A stretch of 34,819 nt of DNA from an uncultured bacterium (lineage in GTDB: Bacteria; Bacillota; Clostridia; Oscillospirales; Acutalibacteraceae), in NCBI GenBank assembly GCA_934875675.1, contig CAKXIK010000012.1:26148-60966 (forward strand). The letters run 5' to 3'. The notes below the pieces were generated by a model. The model did no database searches. It saw nothing but the letters and a program-made list of their open reading frames with translations, and was not told the DNA's origin. Both the position numbers and the translations under genes were made by a program. Shown here piece after piece: positions 24,324 through 33,264 of this stretch; the first letter of the stretch is position 1; every line of letters starts with the position of its first letter.

Positions 24324-25703
24324 TTACAGATGAATGACCTGACGCACTTCATCTGCCATGGCTGCGGGAGAAACACTGGACTGTCCTTCTGCGGCGGAAT
24401 CCGCAGGAGTTTCCGTTTCGCCGCCGCTGACGGCATTTTGGGATTCCTCTGTAAGATCATCGCCGCCCGTATTCGTCTCTGCTCCGCCGATCATCAATGC
24501 ACTGGCTGCGGTGCTCAGTTGTGTATCCTCTGCATCCGTCAGAAAATAAAAACGGTCTTGCAGTTCTTCTGAAAGCTCAGCAACAATGTCGGGCTTAACA
24601 CCGACACCGTCAAAATTATCACTGGTGGGAGGGAAGAATTTTGCAATGGTCAGATTAATTGCAGAACCATCCGTCAAAGCGAACATCTGCTGCATCGTTC
24701 CCTTGCCATAGGTTGTGGTGCCAACGATTGTTCCCTTGCCGTAATCCTGAATTGCGCCTGCCAGCAATTCCGAAGCTGAGGCACTGTTCTGATTCACCAA
24801 AACAGCAATCGGCAGTGAAATCTGATTGGAATCAGACGTATACAGCACCTGCTTGGCTCCGTCTTTACCCGCCGAAGATACAATGTTGCCGGCCGGCAAA
24901 ATCTGATCCAGCACTGCAGAAACAGCGCTGAGTGAACCTCCGGGGTTGTTCCGCACATCGATGATCAGGCCGGTTGCACCCTGTGAACTGAGCGAATTGA
25001 CTGCCGCTTTAAACTGCGCCGCCGTTCCGTTTTCTCCAGTGGTGCCATCTGTAAATTCATAAATCCGAATATATCCCAGACCGTTTTCCATCAAGCGCGA
25101 ATCTACCGTAATCATATCAAATTGCTTGCGGGTCGCCGTAATGGTCAGGCTTTCCTCTCCGCGCAAAACCGTAATGCTCACATCCGTTCCCGCCTCACCG
25201 CCAATCATACCGGAAAGATTACTGTAATCAGAGGCGGTGAGTTCCTTGTCGCCCACCTTTTGCAGGATATCGCCCTTTTGCAAACCTGCAGCTGCCGCGG
25301 GAGAATTAGGTGTTACGCGGGCAATTGCGATGGTACCATCATTCAGCAATGATACATCGACACCGATTCCGACCATCTGTCCGGAAAGTTCCAACTGGCG
25401 GGCAGTGTACTCTGACTGGGTCAGATAGTAGCTGTGCTTATCATCAATTCCGTTCATATATCCCTCGGCAATTGCATCATTAAGCGCACTTTCATCGAGC
25501 GTTTTGAGATAACTATCCCGTACCTTCTGATCGATTTCGCTCAGTTTGGAATACATTTTCATCCGCTCACTCAGGCTGTCCACCTGCACCTTCGTGCGAT
25601 TGATTGCAAATTGATAGGTCAGCGACATGGTAATGGTAGCTGTGACAGCCATCAGCGCAATTGCCACTCCCCAGGAAATCCTTTTTTTCATGATGATAAC
25701 CAT
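24324..25703 (-). CDS. S41 family C-terminal processing peptidase (CtpA/CtpB-like)
   Basis: Membrane-anchored serine protease of 459 residues, acting outside the membrane on protein C-termini. In order: a single N-terminal membrane helix (about 9-28), an N-terminal helical cap, a PDZ domain (about 105-190, with GIGVDV and SPAAAAGLQKGD), then the catalytic core with the Ser/Lys dyad Ser309 in NQNSASASE and Lys334 in YGKG. A Ser/Glu-rich low-complexity tail follows residue 400. Two starts are possible (25703 or the ATG four codons later). It is last in the ftsE-ftsX-M23 series after a 150-base gap, so cell-wall remodelling proteins are plausible substrates. Confidence 0.94.
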   Translation of the reverse strand: MVIIMKKRISWGVAIALMAVTATITMSLTYQFAINRTKVQVDSLSERMKMYSKLSEIDQKVRDSYLKTLDESALNDAIAEGYMNGIDDKHSYYLTQSEYTARQLELSGQMVGIGVDVSLLNDGTIAIARVTPNSPAAAAGLQKGDILQKVGDKELTASDYSNLSGMIGGEAGTDVSITVLRGEESLTITATRKQFDMITVDSRLMENGLGYIRIYEFTDGTTGENGTAAQFKAAVNSLSSQGATGLIIDVRNNPGGSLSAVSAVLDQILPAGNIVSSAGKDGAKQVLYTSDSNQISLPIAVLVNQNSASASELLAGAIQDYGKGTIVGTTTYGKGTMQQMFALTDGSAINLTIAKFFPPTSDNFDGVGVKPDIVAELSEELQDRFYFLTDAEDTQLSTAASALMIGGAETNTGGDDLTEESQNAVSGGETETPADSAAEGQSSVSPAAMADEVRQVIHL

Positions 25704-25853
25704 GCCTTTCCGCCGAATCGAAAATTTTGCAACGGCTTCGGCTTACCGAAATTACGTTTTTATTCTGATTCCGAATGATAAACGGTACGAAAAACATGCA
25801 GCAAACAAATCTCTGCACAAATGCCTCTGCAAAATTACTTGCGGAAAGCAAGA

Positions 25854-27044
25854 TTAGCTCAACTTAAAATACTGCATCGGATTAACCGGCGTTCCCTTAA
25901 TCAGCACACCAAAATGCAGATGCGCACCGGTTGAAATACCCGAGCTGCCAACATAAGCGATCGTCTGCCCCTTTTTCACGGTTTGCCCTGCCTTGACTGC
26001 CAATCCGCTGGTGTGTCCGTAGAGCGTTGCAACACCATTTCCGTGGTCGATCTGCACGTAGATTCCATACACTGCATTGTTATACGATGCAACGGCCACC
26101 ACACCGGAATCCGCCGCAACAATTGGCTTTCCATAGATTCCTCCGCCGGAAATATCGATTCCGCGATGATTGTTTACTCCACCAAAATACTGCGTAATGT
26201 TGGATTTGCGTGTATACCCCGGCATCGGCCACATAAAGCTACCCGTGCTTACCGGCTTGTTAGCATTATTATTTGCTTCCTGCTGCTTATAATACTCGAC
26301 CCACCACTGCGTAATTGCAGCATCTGCCTTGGCAAATGCTGCATTGATCTCCTTTTGTTTGGCTGCGGTAGTCGCTTGGGATGCCTGCAATTGGGTGGAA
26401 ATCCGTTCGCTTTCAGTCATTGCGGTTTGCAGCTGTTGTTTTTGCGTATCATACTGTGTTTTTGCGTCGGCAAGCTTTGCACGGTCCGCCTCAATGCTTT
26501 CCTTTTCAGCCTTAATGCCTTCGCTCTGTGTTTTCAAATTGCTGATGATGTTCTGATCATGGTCGGTAATTGCCTGCACAAATTCTGCTTTGTTCAAAAA
26601 ATCAGAAACATTGTCTGCCGAAAACAAAATATCCAGCATAGATGCCTCTCCGAGCATATAGATTGCCTTCAGTCTCGCCTTGAGCGTGCCGAAATTGGCG
26701 GTAATCTTGGATTCCGCCTCTGCAATCTGGCTTTGTTTTTCGTTAATCTGCGTGTCATATCCCGCAATCTGTGCGTTCAGATTATCAATCTGTCCCTGTG
26801 CATTTGAAATCTTCAGCTGCAGGGACTGTTGGTATGCGGTCTGTGACTGCTGCTGATTTTTCAGCTCCTTGAGCTGTGCATCCAGCTTTGCCTGCTCCTG
26901 CTTGAGTGCATTGAGCTTATTTTGCAGTTGTGTCAGACTGGACGCTGCATCGGCCTGATACACCGCACCCGGGGCAGCAAAAACCGCACCGATCACCATT
27001 ACAGCGCAAAGCAGCGCAGATGCCCATCGAAGTTTCTTATTCAT
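25854..27044 (-). CDS. M23 peptidase, murein hydrolase activator EnvC/PcsB-like
   Basis: Secreted protein of 396 residues. A signal peptide (about 1-39, ending AADAA) is followed by a long coiled coil (about 40-240) rich in Gln/Lys, then a C-terminal LytM/M23 domain (about 285-390). The zinc ligands are all present (His293 and Asp297 in HRGID, His375 and His377 in HLHFG), so it may itself be an active endopeptidase, unlike degenerate EnvC. ATG at 27044 has GGAGG 8 bases upstream and overlaps the ftsX stop by 8 bases. The coiled coil plus ftsEX neighbours indicate the extracellular partner whose activity FtsEX gates in the cell wall. Confidence 0.93.
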   Translation of the reverse strand: MNKKLRWASALLCAVMVIGAVFAAPGAVYQADAASSLTQLQNKLNALKQEQAKLDAQLKELKNQQQSQTAYQQSLQLKISNAQGQIDNLNAQIAGYDTQINEKQSQIAEAESKITANFGTLKARLKAIYMLGEASMLDILFSADNVSDFLNKAEFVQAITDHDQNIISNLKTQSEGIKAEKESIEADRAKLADAKTQYDTQKQQLQTAMTESERISTQLQASQATTAAKQKEINAAFAKADAAITQWWVEYYKQQEANNNANKPVSTGSFMWPMPGYTRKSNITQYFGGVNNHRGIDISGGGIYGKPIVAADSGVVAVASYNNAVYGIYVQIDHGNGVATLYGHTSGLAVKAGQTVKKGQTIAYVGSSGISTGAHLHFGVLIKGTPVNPMQYFKLS

Positions 27045-27936
27045 AAAGGTCGCCTCCTTCACTTTTCAGGTATCTTCCGATTGAAATGACGCCGCCAATG
27101 GCACCGAAAATAATTCCGGCTCCCACAAAGGCCGCTGCAAACAGCCAGCGATAACGGTCAAAGCTAATCATCGAGAAAAACATTTCGCTTCCCCAACTGA
27201 CGTTGTTGTAAATATAGTCAATCAGCAAGGTTGCCAGCACACCGGAAAGAATGCCGATGACAATTCCTTCGGCCACAAACGGCACCCGGATAAACCAGTC
27301 GGTTGCTCCGACCGATTTCATGATGCTGATTTCTTTTCTTCGGTTAAACATGGTTACACGGATTGTATTGGTGATGATAAACATGGAAACTACAATCAAA
27401 AGCGCAATAATCCAAATCAGTGTTCCGTTCACCGTGTGTTCCACCTCGGTGATTTTTTTGGGAACATCACTCTCACCGCGAACCTTCTGCACACCGTCCA
27501 GTTCCTGAAGCTGTGCAACGGTTGCATCATATTGTTCCAAATTGGATAAGGTAACACGATAGGCATTGGGGAGCGGATTATCGGTGGAAAGCTCGTCCAG
27601 AAGCGTATCGCCATCCTCCACCTTTTCCATCAATTCCTGCAGGCCTTCATCTTTGGTCACCAGCGCGCTTTCTGCAACATTGGGTATTTTATTAATTTCG
27701 TCGCCAACCTTAACCGCTTCCAGCACCCCAACATTATCATTGAGGTAAACCATCACCAGATTGCTCTGCTCCACCTTGTCCATCAAAGAAGCCACATTCA
27801 GCGAAAGCAACACCGACCCGCCGCTGAGCAGCATGCACGAAATCAGCACGCCCACCGAGGCAAAGGACATCAGCCGGTTGCTCCAAAAATTACGGATTCC
27901 CTCGCGCAGGAGGTAACCGATACTTCCAATTTTCAT
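27037..27936 (-). CDS. ftsX: Cell division ABC transporter permease FtsX
   Basis: Integral membrane partner of FtsE, 299 residues. It has four membrane helices (about 24-46, 172-193, 219-241, 264-287) with a large extracellular loop between the first two that would contact the hydrolase, and the typical MFNRRKEISIMKSVGATDWF segment after helix 2. I chose ATG at 27936, with AAAGGTGG 4-5 bases upstream; the longer frame begins with TTG overlapping ftsE. It is translationally coupled to the M23 gene. Confidence 0.95.
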   Translation of the reverse strand: MKIGSIGYLLREGIRNFWSNRLMSFASVGVLISCMLLSGGSVLLSLNVASLMDKVEQSNLVMVYLNDNVGVLEAVKVGDEINKIPNVAESALVTKDEGLQELMEKVEDGDTLLDELSTDNPLPNAYRVTLSNLEQYDATVAQLQELDGVQKVRGESDVPKKITEVEHTVNGTLIWIIALLIVVSMFIITNTIRVTMFNRRKEISIMKSVGATDWFIRVPFVAEGIVIGILSGVLATLLIDYIYNNVSWGSEMFFSMISFDRYRWLFAAAFVGAGIIFGAIGGVISIGRYLKSEGGDLYE

Positions 27937-27956
27937 AAAACCACCTTTCCCGGTCG

Positions 27957-28649
27957 TCAAGCGTCTTTTCCCCCGCCAAGCTGTGGATTAGCACTATCTG
28001 CCACCACACAGCCGTCACTGATTTCCACCACGCGGCGATGGAACCGTTTCACCAGCTGGTGCTCATGCGTCACCATCAGAACCGTGGTGCCGCGGCGATT
28101 GATTTCGTTGAGCAGATCAACAATCTCATAGGAAAGCGTGGGGTCGATGTTTCCGGTGGGCTCGTCCGCAATAATCAGCCCCGGGTTGTTAACCAGCGCA
28201 CGCGCCAGTCCCACCCGTTGCTGTTCTCCGCCGGAAAGCTCCGTCGGAAGGCAGCGTGCTTTGTCCTGCAGTCCCACCAGAGAAAGAATATATGGCACAC
28301 GCTTGCGGATTTCACGCGAGGATGCACCAATTACATGCATGGCGAACGCCACGTTATCATAAACCGACATTTTATCAATCAGGCGAAAATCCTGAAACAC
28401 AATACCCATGGTGCGGCGCAAAAAAGGAACGTCACGATGACGCACCGTGGAAAGCTTGCGCCCGTTCACAATAATCTCGCCGCCGCTTGGGACTTCTTCC
28501 CGCATAATCAGCTTGAGGAACGTGCTCTTGCCCGCGCCGGACGCGCCGACAATGAAAACGAATTCACCTTTTTGCACTTCCAGATTCAAGTTTTTCAGTG
28601 CGACTGTGCCATTATCATACGTTTTGGAAACATTGCGAAATTCAACCAT
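27957..28649 (-). CDS. ftsE: Cell division ATP-binding protein FtsE
   Basis: Cytosolic ABC ATPase of 230 residues that powers FtsX conformational signalling rather than transport. Walker A GASGAGKST (35-43), Q-loop Gln86, signature LSGGEQQR (138-145) and Walker B LIIADEP (158-164) are intact. GAGAGGT precedes the ATG. It is the first gene of ftsE-ftsX-M23, 20 bases before the ftsX ATG. Confidence 0.96.
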   Translation of the reverse strand: MVEFRNVSKTYDNGTVALKNLNLEVQKGEFVFIVGASGAGKSTFLKLIMREEVPSGGEIIVNGRKLSTVRHRDVPFLRRTMGIVFQDFRLIDKMSVYDNVAFAMHVIGASSREIRKRVPYILSLVGLQDKARCLPTELSGGEQQRVGLARALVNNPGLIIADEPTGNIDPTLSYEIVDLLNEINRRGTTVLMVTHEHQLVKRFHRRVVEISDGCVVADSANPQLGGGKDA

Positions 28650-28699
28650 GCGCCGACCTCTCTTTCCAGAAATTTGATATTTGGGCTATGAACTTCAAA

Positions 28700-28729
28700 G
28701 CTCCCCCTCCTGCACGCAGGAAGGAGAGC
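28700..28729 (-). terminator. Stem-loop after the PucR-type gene
   Basis: A 13-pair imperfect stem (28700-28712 with 28717-28729, two mismatches) around CACG. The T content after it on the minus strand is low, so it may be a weak terminator or a processing structure between the regulator gene and ftsE. Confidence 0.4.
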
Positions 28730-28753
28730 CGGAACGTAAAAAATTCAGTTCAA

Positions 28754-29839
28754 TCAGTATTTGACCGGATTGGCCGTCAAATATTTCTTTACCATCAGCG
28801 CCACTTTGAACACGATGGCATCCTCAAACTCACGCAGGTCAAGCCCAGTGAGCTTCTTGATTTTTTCCAGACGGTAAACGAGCGTGTTGCGGTGCACAAA
28901 CAGTTTGCGGCTTGTTTCCGACACGTTAAGGTTGTTTTCAAAGAAACGCTGAATCGTGAACAAAGTCTCCTGGTCAAGCGATTCAATGGAACCCTTGGAG
29001 AACACCTCACGCAGGAACATCTCGCAAAGCGTGGTCGGCAGCTGATAAATCAAGCGGGCAATGCCGAGATTATCATAACTGACGATAGATTTTTCGGTGT
29101 CGAACACCTTGCCGACTTCCAGAGAAATCTGCGCTTCCTTAAACGAACGGGCAAGATCCTTGATGCCGGAGGTTGTGGTACCGATGCCCACCAGAACATG
29201 TGCATAAAACTCACTGCTGAGCGTATCGACAATAGAACTTGCAAGCTTTTCAAGGTCTTTTGTGCTGATACCGGAACGAATTTCTTTCACGATAGCAATA
29301 TCGTTCTCATTGATGTTGATGACAAAATCCTTGTTTTTGTCCGGGAACAGGTTCTGCACGATATCATAAACCGAAATATCGGTCTTGGAAATCACGCGAA
29401 CCAACATGCAAACGCGTGTCACATCGGAGTTGAAATGCAGCTCACGCGCTTTCAGGTAAATATCGCCGGGGAGAATATTATCAAGAATCACATTCTTGAT
29501 AAAGTTTCCGCGATCGTATTTTTCATCATAGTACTGTTTAATGCTGCCCATCGAAATGGCAAGCAGAGAAACATACTTTTGCGCAAGGTCATCTGCACCT
29601 TCCACAAAAACAACATACTCCGCACGCGGCTTGCTGCCGAACGTCTGGTATGTGTAATTCCCCATCACGAATGGTTCCGGATTACTCATTTGCTCCGTGG
29701 TGATATTCTCATTAACCTCACCAATTTTGCCCAGCTCACTGCAGGCAATCGTGACAGAGGTCTCGTCCACCACGCCGATCGTGCGGTCGATTGCGTCTTT
29801 CATCTGATGCACAACACTTTGGAAAAGTCTGTTTGACAT
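28754..29839 (-). CDS. PucR/CdaR family transcriptional regulator
   Basis: A 361-residue regulator. The C-terminal helix-turn-helix (about 295-350) has the PucR signature FFENNLNVSETSRKLFVHRN followed by TLVYRLEKIKKLTGLD and DAIVFKVALM. The middle is a GGDEF-like/CdaR domain with VGIGTTTSGIKDLARSFKEA, and the N-terminal part resembles diacid/purine-sensing domains. ATG at 29839 follows GAGGGG by about 7 bases; the frame continues upstream to 29953 but crosses the leader. Ligand and targets are unknown. It lies 104 bases upstream of ftsE with only a weak stem-loop between, so read-through into ftsEX is possible. Confidence 0.88.
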   Translation of the reverse strand: MSNRLFQSVVHQMKDAIDRTIGVVDETSVTIACSELGKIGEVNENITTEQMSNPEPFVMGNYTYQTFGSKPRAEYVVFVEGADDLAQKYVSLLAISMGSIKQYYDEKYDRGNFIKNVILDNILPGDIYLKARELHFNSDVTRVCMLVRVISKTDISVYDIVQNLFPDKNKDFVININENDIAIVKEIRSGISTKDLEKLASSIVDTLSSEFYAHVLVGIGTTTSGIKDLARSFKEAQISLEVGKVFDTEKSIVSYDNLGIARLIYQLPTTLCEMFLREVFSKGSIESLDQETLFTIQRFFENNLNVSETSRKLFVHRNTLVYRLEKIKKLTGLDLREFEDAIVFKVALMVKKYLTANPVKY

Positions 29840-29994
29840 AACATTCCCCTCACTTCTGTTTGATATATGACCTTTCGGTCCGCACCCTTTGGGCGTTTTG
29901 TCCGAAAAAGCAATTTTGCAGGCCAGCGGAAACCTCTCGCCTGAAACCAGCAAATGATATGCCGAAAAGGCGCACGTTTCCGTGTACTTCTTTT

Positions 29995-30023
29995 ATTTTA
30001 CATAATCAAGTTCATTTTTGCAA
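29995..30023 (-). promoter_or_regulatory. Promoter of the PucR-type gene
   Basis: Minus strand TTGCAA (30018-30023), 17-base spacer, TAAAAT (29995-30000). It implies a leader of about 150 bases before the ATG at 29839, which is GC-rich with several small hairpins and no recognisable riboswitch. Confidence 0.5.
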
Positions 30024-30123
30024 CTCTTTACGCACGGAAATGAATGGTTTTTGCAAAAAAGAAGCGTAGTTTACAAAAATTTAACATTTCGGTTCCGTAA
30101 AATAACCCTTTGCTGCCGAATTC

Positions 30124-31080
30124 TTACACGATGGTGGAGACATCCACCTGATTATATGCGTCAGTATATTCCACTTTTTGTGCTTTCACTTTTTCATCAA
30201 TCGCCGCAGAAAAATCAGAATAGTACTCATCACTGAGCAGATCGGAAAGATTGTTAATCAGGTATTGCTCTTCCATCGGCAAGCGCAGAATAATATGATA
30301 GCCATAGGAGCTTTCCACCGGATCGCTGATTTCATTTTCCGCCAACGCAAACGTAGTCGTCTCAAAGCTTTCGACCATCTGTCCCGTTGTAAAATAGTAA
30401 CCATCCGGGCTGCTCTCCATGCCGGGATCCTCACCATATTCCTTGATAAGCGCGTCAAAGTCTTCGCCCGACTTTGCCAGTGCGGCAACCTGTTTTGCTT
30501 TTTCCAGCTTTTCCGCTTTGTCCGCCTCTTCATCATCCGCAGTATCATCAAACGCAATCAAGATATGCTTTGCACGCACATAGTTCTTATTAATTTCATC
30601 TTTTTTGGTCTGGTAAATATAACGGTTCTGGAGCTGCATTGACTCCACTGCCTGCTGATAAGATGCCTCGGTATAATAATTATCGGTCAGCGCCTGCTGA
30701 TAGCTTTCGGTGCTGCCATACGATTGCTGGATGGTATCCAGCTGCGACTGCACATTTTCTTTGTCTGCATCTGTCAGTGCAAGGTTGCTTTCCGCCACAA
30801 TTGCCTCACTGGCATATTTGCTCTGCAGCTGCGTAAGCGTGTTCGTTTTAAGCTCTTCTTTTTTATCCGCATTATCTTTCCAATAAGAGTCATCGCCGCT
30901 GTCGGCTTGATTCTTCAGATAAAGGTAATACGTACGATATTCCTCCACCGTAACATCCTTACCGTCAATGGTCATCAACACTGTATCGTTGGAAAGCGCT
31001 TTTTTGCTGCTGCATCCGCCAAACGCTGCACCGAGCAGAACCGCTGCCAACAGCAACGGAATCAGACGAAATCTTTTCAT
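30124..31080 (-). CDS. Parvulin-type peptidylprolyl isomerase lipoprotein (PrsA/SurA-like foldase)
   Basis: A 318-residue lipoprotein that should help secreted proteins fold outside the membrane. An N-terminal lipobox-like signal (LLGAAFGGC, Cys at about residue 23) is followed by a SurA-type N-terminal helical domain and a parvulin domain (about 167-267), with VRAKHILIAF, the central FDALIKEYGEDPG and the closing SSYGYHIILRL. The ATG at 31080 directly follows an in-frame TTG (31083) with AAAGGA upstream; either may be used. It is transcribed from its own promoter. Confidence 0.92.
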   Translation of the reverse strand: MKRFRLIPLLLAAVLLGAAFGGCSSKKALSNDTVLMTIDGKDVTVEEYRTYYLYLKNQADSGDDSYWKDNADKKEELKTNTLTQLQSKYASEAIVAESNLALTDADKENVQSQLDTIQQSYGSTESYQQALTDNYYTEASYQQAVESMQLQNRYIYQTKKDEINKNYVRAKHILIAFDDTADDEEADKAEKLEKAKQVAALAKSGEDFDALIKEYGEDPGMESSPDGYYFTTGQMVESFETTTFALAENEISDPVESSYGYHIILRLPMEEQYLINNLSDLLSDEYYSDFSAAIDEKVKAQKVEYTDAYNQVDVSTIV

Positions 31081-31157
31081 CAAACAATCATTCCTTTTAT
31101 TGTTATTTATGTCAGCTGCAGTTCTGCCACAGCCACGCCGGCAAACTTATCTTCTTT

Positions 31158-31186
31158 ATTATGAAGTAAAATTAAAAAAAAGTCAA
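31158..31186 (-). promoter_or_regulatory. Promoter of the PrsA-like gene
   Basis: Minus strand TTGACT (31181-31186), 17-base spacer, CATAAT (31158-31163), both 5 of 6 to consensus. The predicted start is near 31151, giving a leader of about 70 bases. Confidence 0.65.
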
Positions 31187-31354
31187 AAGAAAATTGTGTG
31201 AAGCGAAAATTCGGCACTTTAAAGGGAATACTTTATCAAGAAGCATCATTTTCACCGTTTAAAATTGTGGGATGAATTGCTTCTGCAGCTCATTGTACTA
31301 TCAAGTTAAAAAATAATTTGCTCCCAGCTTATAAAAGGAAAGGATTGATGTTCG

Positions 31355-31531
31355 ATGATTCAAAAATATTCCGATCTTTCCGCTCTGCTGCGCGATGACC
31401 CCAAGGCGGCGGAATACTTTGCCTCTTTGCCCGATTACGTTCAGGAAACCATGCAGGAACGTTCGCAAAACATTAATTCTATTTACAGTCTGCGCGATTA
31501 TGCTGAAAATCTGACGCGCGGTGACAATTGA
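31355..31531 (+). CDS. Tiny protein, paralogue of the next ORF
   Basis: A 58-codon ORF starting MIQKYSDLSALLRDD. AAGGAAAGGA lies about 10 bases upstream. It contains EYFASLPDYVQETM and SIYSLRDYAENL, a pattern (YF..LP...Q then L..YAE) repeated in the ORF 26 bases downstream, and I believe similar tiny uncharacterised proteins are common in clostridia. Function is unknown; helical and hydrophilic, no membrane segment. Confidence 0.7.
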   Translation: MIQKYSDLSALLRDDPKAAEYFASLPDYVQETMQERSQNINSIYSLRDYAENLTRGDN

Positions 31532-31557
31532 CAACGAAAGGATCGAGTGTTTTCACT

Positions 31558-31719
31558 ATGCCGGATTTGTTTCATTTCAGTTCCGAAATGCAGCTTTATT
31601 TTCAAACCCTGCCGCATGAAACGCAGCAGAGTATTCTGCAAAGCAATGCAAAGCTTAATGACCTGCAGGATTTAAAAAAATATGCTGAACAATTCTGCGG
31701 GCAAAAAGCAGAGGGTTGA
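31558..31719 (+). CDS. Tiny protein, second copy of the YF..LP family
   Basis: A 53-codon ORF starting MPDLFHFSSEMQLYF, sharing YFQTLPHETQQS and LNDLQDLKKYAEQF with the preceding ORF. AAAGGA lies about 15 bases before the ATG, longer than ideal; an in-frame TTG at 31528 is a poorer start. It ends just before a strong terminator. The pair probably arose by duplication; role unknown. Confidence 0.65.
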   Translation: MPDLFHFSSEMQLYFQTLPHETQQSILQSNAKLNDLQDLKKYAEQFCGQKAEG

Positions 31720-31754
31720 CCGCGGTCCACGCCACAAGTCCAAATATTTTGGCA

Positions 31755-31806
31755 AAAACAGGAAGAGCTGCCGACACCTTTCGTGTCAAGCAACTCTTCC
31801 TGTTTT
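31755..31806. terminator. Strong bidirectional terminator
   Basis: A perfect 13-bp stem, AAAACAGGAAGAG (31755-31767) with CTCTTCCTGTTTT (31794-31806), with inner TGC/GCA and GACAC/GTGTC helices. A and T runs on the two sides let it serve the tiny ORFs and the convergent lipoprotein gene. Confidence 0.92.
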
Positions 31807-31870
31807 CAGTCTTTACGCAATCTGTGTTCGTAGCCTCACCGTACCATTTATCTGAAATGACTGCTCAATT

Positions 31871-33181
31871 TTATTGCTTTACCTTGAAATTAGTTGAATC
31901 ATAATGCTTTTTTTTCGGCGAAATTCTTACATCGGTGATATCTTCAAAAAAGGTTTTTCCCAGTTTCCCGGTTTGATCAATCCGTTCAACGGTTCCATCA
32001 TTCAGAACTGCATAGCCTCTCTGGACCGATACAATTTTTGTCCAGTCACTGCAGGAACCGATTGCCTCCAAAACGGGGGTGGGCTTTTCTTCATCCACAG
32101 AAAATCTGAGACGGAGTACGCAGTTTTGTTCATCAATCAGCAGTTTTTCTGTGCCTGCAGCATTGTCTGTGTTCAGAAGGCCGTTCTGCGCCATCTTTAC
32201 GATTCGTTGTGCCACCACACATTCATTCCCCATTCCATCTGCGCACCGCAAAGTTCCATTCTTTTGCAAAATCAGTTTTGCCCCCACCGTACTGCCGGAA
32301 AACGTGAACCCTGCATTCTGAACGGAAACCACACCGTCATATGCCGTATAGTCAGGCAGCGGCAGTGCCGCTTCACCGTTTCCACCCTCCATCACTTCTT
32401 CAATCGAAATTGTATTTAGTCCCAGCGCAAGCGGAAACCGCAGCGCCTTCAGCTTTCCTTCTGCTGTCAGCTCAGTCAGGATTCCGTAAAAGCAGCCTGA
32501 TTCCTGATATCCCTGTGCTTCTATCATCCCCATTGTAAAACCGTCTTCCTGCTGCAGAAACTGCTGAAAAACGACCTTCTGCCCACTCTGTTCCTCCAGC
32601 TCTATACCGTAAATTGCCCCCGCAGAGGTAATTCCAACCGGGATGCCGCTATTCGAAAGCGTTTCATCGTAGATGATAAAAGATACATTGTTCCAATTGG
32701 CAATCAGTTTGCCGATGGAATCTGATTCCGATTTCCACCATGATTCCCCGGTACCCAAAACTTTTCCGCCCGCCACCGCACAGCTGCCATTGCCGAAAAA
32801 CGTGCTGATTTCGCGTTCTGTATTAATCCATGGGTGTTCCTGACGGTATCTTTCCGCTGCATATCGTGAAGAGTAGCTGGTCGTATTCCAAACAACCGTG
32901 CCATCCATACTCAGGTATCCCACATTATCGCCAATTAAGGGATCAAAATACCAGTACACATCCGTTGCAAGCTCTGTGGTCAGCATTCCGGTGAGCGGGA
33001 CATAACTTTTCGGATATTGAGACAAAGTGGATTCCGCCTGCGAGGAAAATTCCGGCACACTGCTGACCAGAGAAGAAGCCGGACCCACCTGTGACGATTC
33101 CTCTGTTCCCGACGGATCACCACAGCCAAGCAAAAGTGTGCCGCAAAGCAGCAACACACACACGCACATGCTCCGTTTCAT
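31871..33181 (-). CDS. Lipoprotein of unknown function with propeller-like repeats
   Basis: A 436-residue protein I do not recognise. The N-terminus is a classic lipoprotein signal (MKRSMCVCVLLLCGTLLLGC, lipobox Cys20), then a Ser/Glu-rich linker to about residue 60. The body has repeated DGT-type strands such as GYLSMDGTVVW, KNGTLRCADG and GYAVLNDGTVERIDQTG, which suggests an RCC1- or propeller-like beta structure, but this is inference. ATG at 33181 has GGAGG 7 bases upstream. It has its own strong promoter and ends at the shared terminator. It probably sits on the outer face of the membrane. Confidence 0.8.
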   Translation of the reverse strand: MKRSMCVCVLLLCGTLLLGCGDPSGTEESSQVGPASSLVSSVPEFSSQAESTLSQYPKSYVPLTGMLTTELATDVYWYFDPLIGDNVGYLSMDGTVVWNTTSYSSRYAAERYRQEHPWINTEREISTFFGNGSCAVAGGKVLGTGESWWKSESDSIGKLIANWNNVSFIIYDETLSNSGIPVGITSAGAIYGIELEEQSGQKVVFQQFLQQEDGFTMGMIEAQGYQESGCFYGILTELTAEGKLKALRFPLALGLNTISIEEVMEGGNGEAALPLPDYTAYDGVVSVQNAGFTFSGSTVGAKLILQKNGTLRCADGMGNECVVAQRIVKMAQNGLLNTDNAAGTEKLLIDEQNCVLRLRFSVDEEKPTPVLEAIGSCSDWTKIVSVQRGYAVLNDGTVERIDQTGKLGKTFFEDITDVRISPKKKHYDSTNFKVKQ

Positions 33182-33235
33182 CCCGAAACCTCCAACTATA
33201 CAATATTGGATCTGGCGCAAGATTTTCTATCTTTA

Positions 33236-33264
33236 ATAGTAGCCGTATCCGCTAGTGCTGTCAA
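33236..33264 (-). promoter_or_regulatory. Promoter of the lipoprotein gene
   Basis: Minus strand perfect TTGACA (33259-33264), 17-base spacer, TACTAT (33236-33241). The predicted start near 33229 gives a 48-base leader. Confidence 0.75.
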
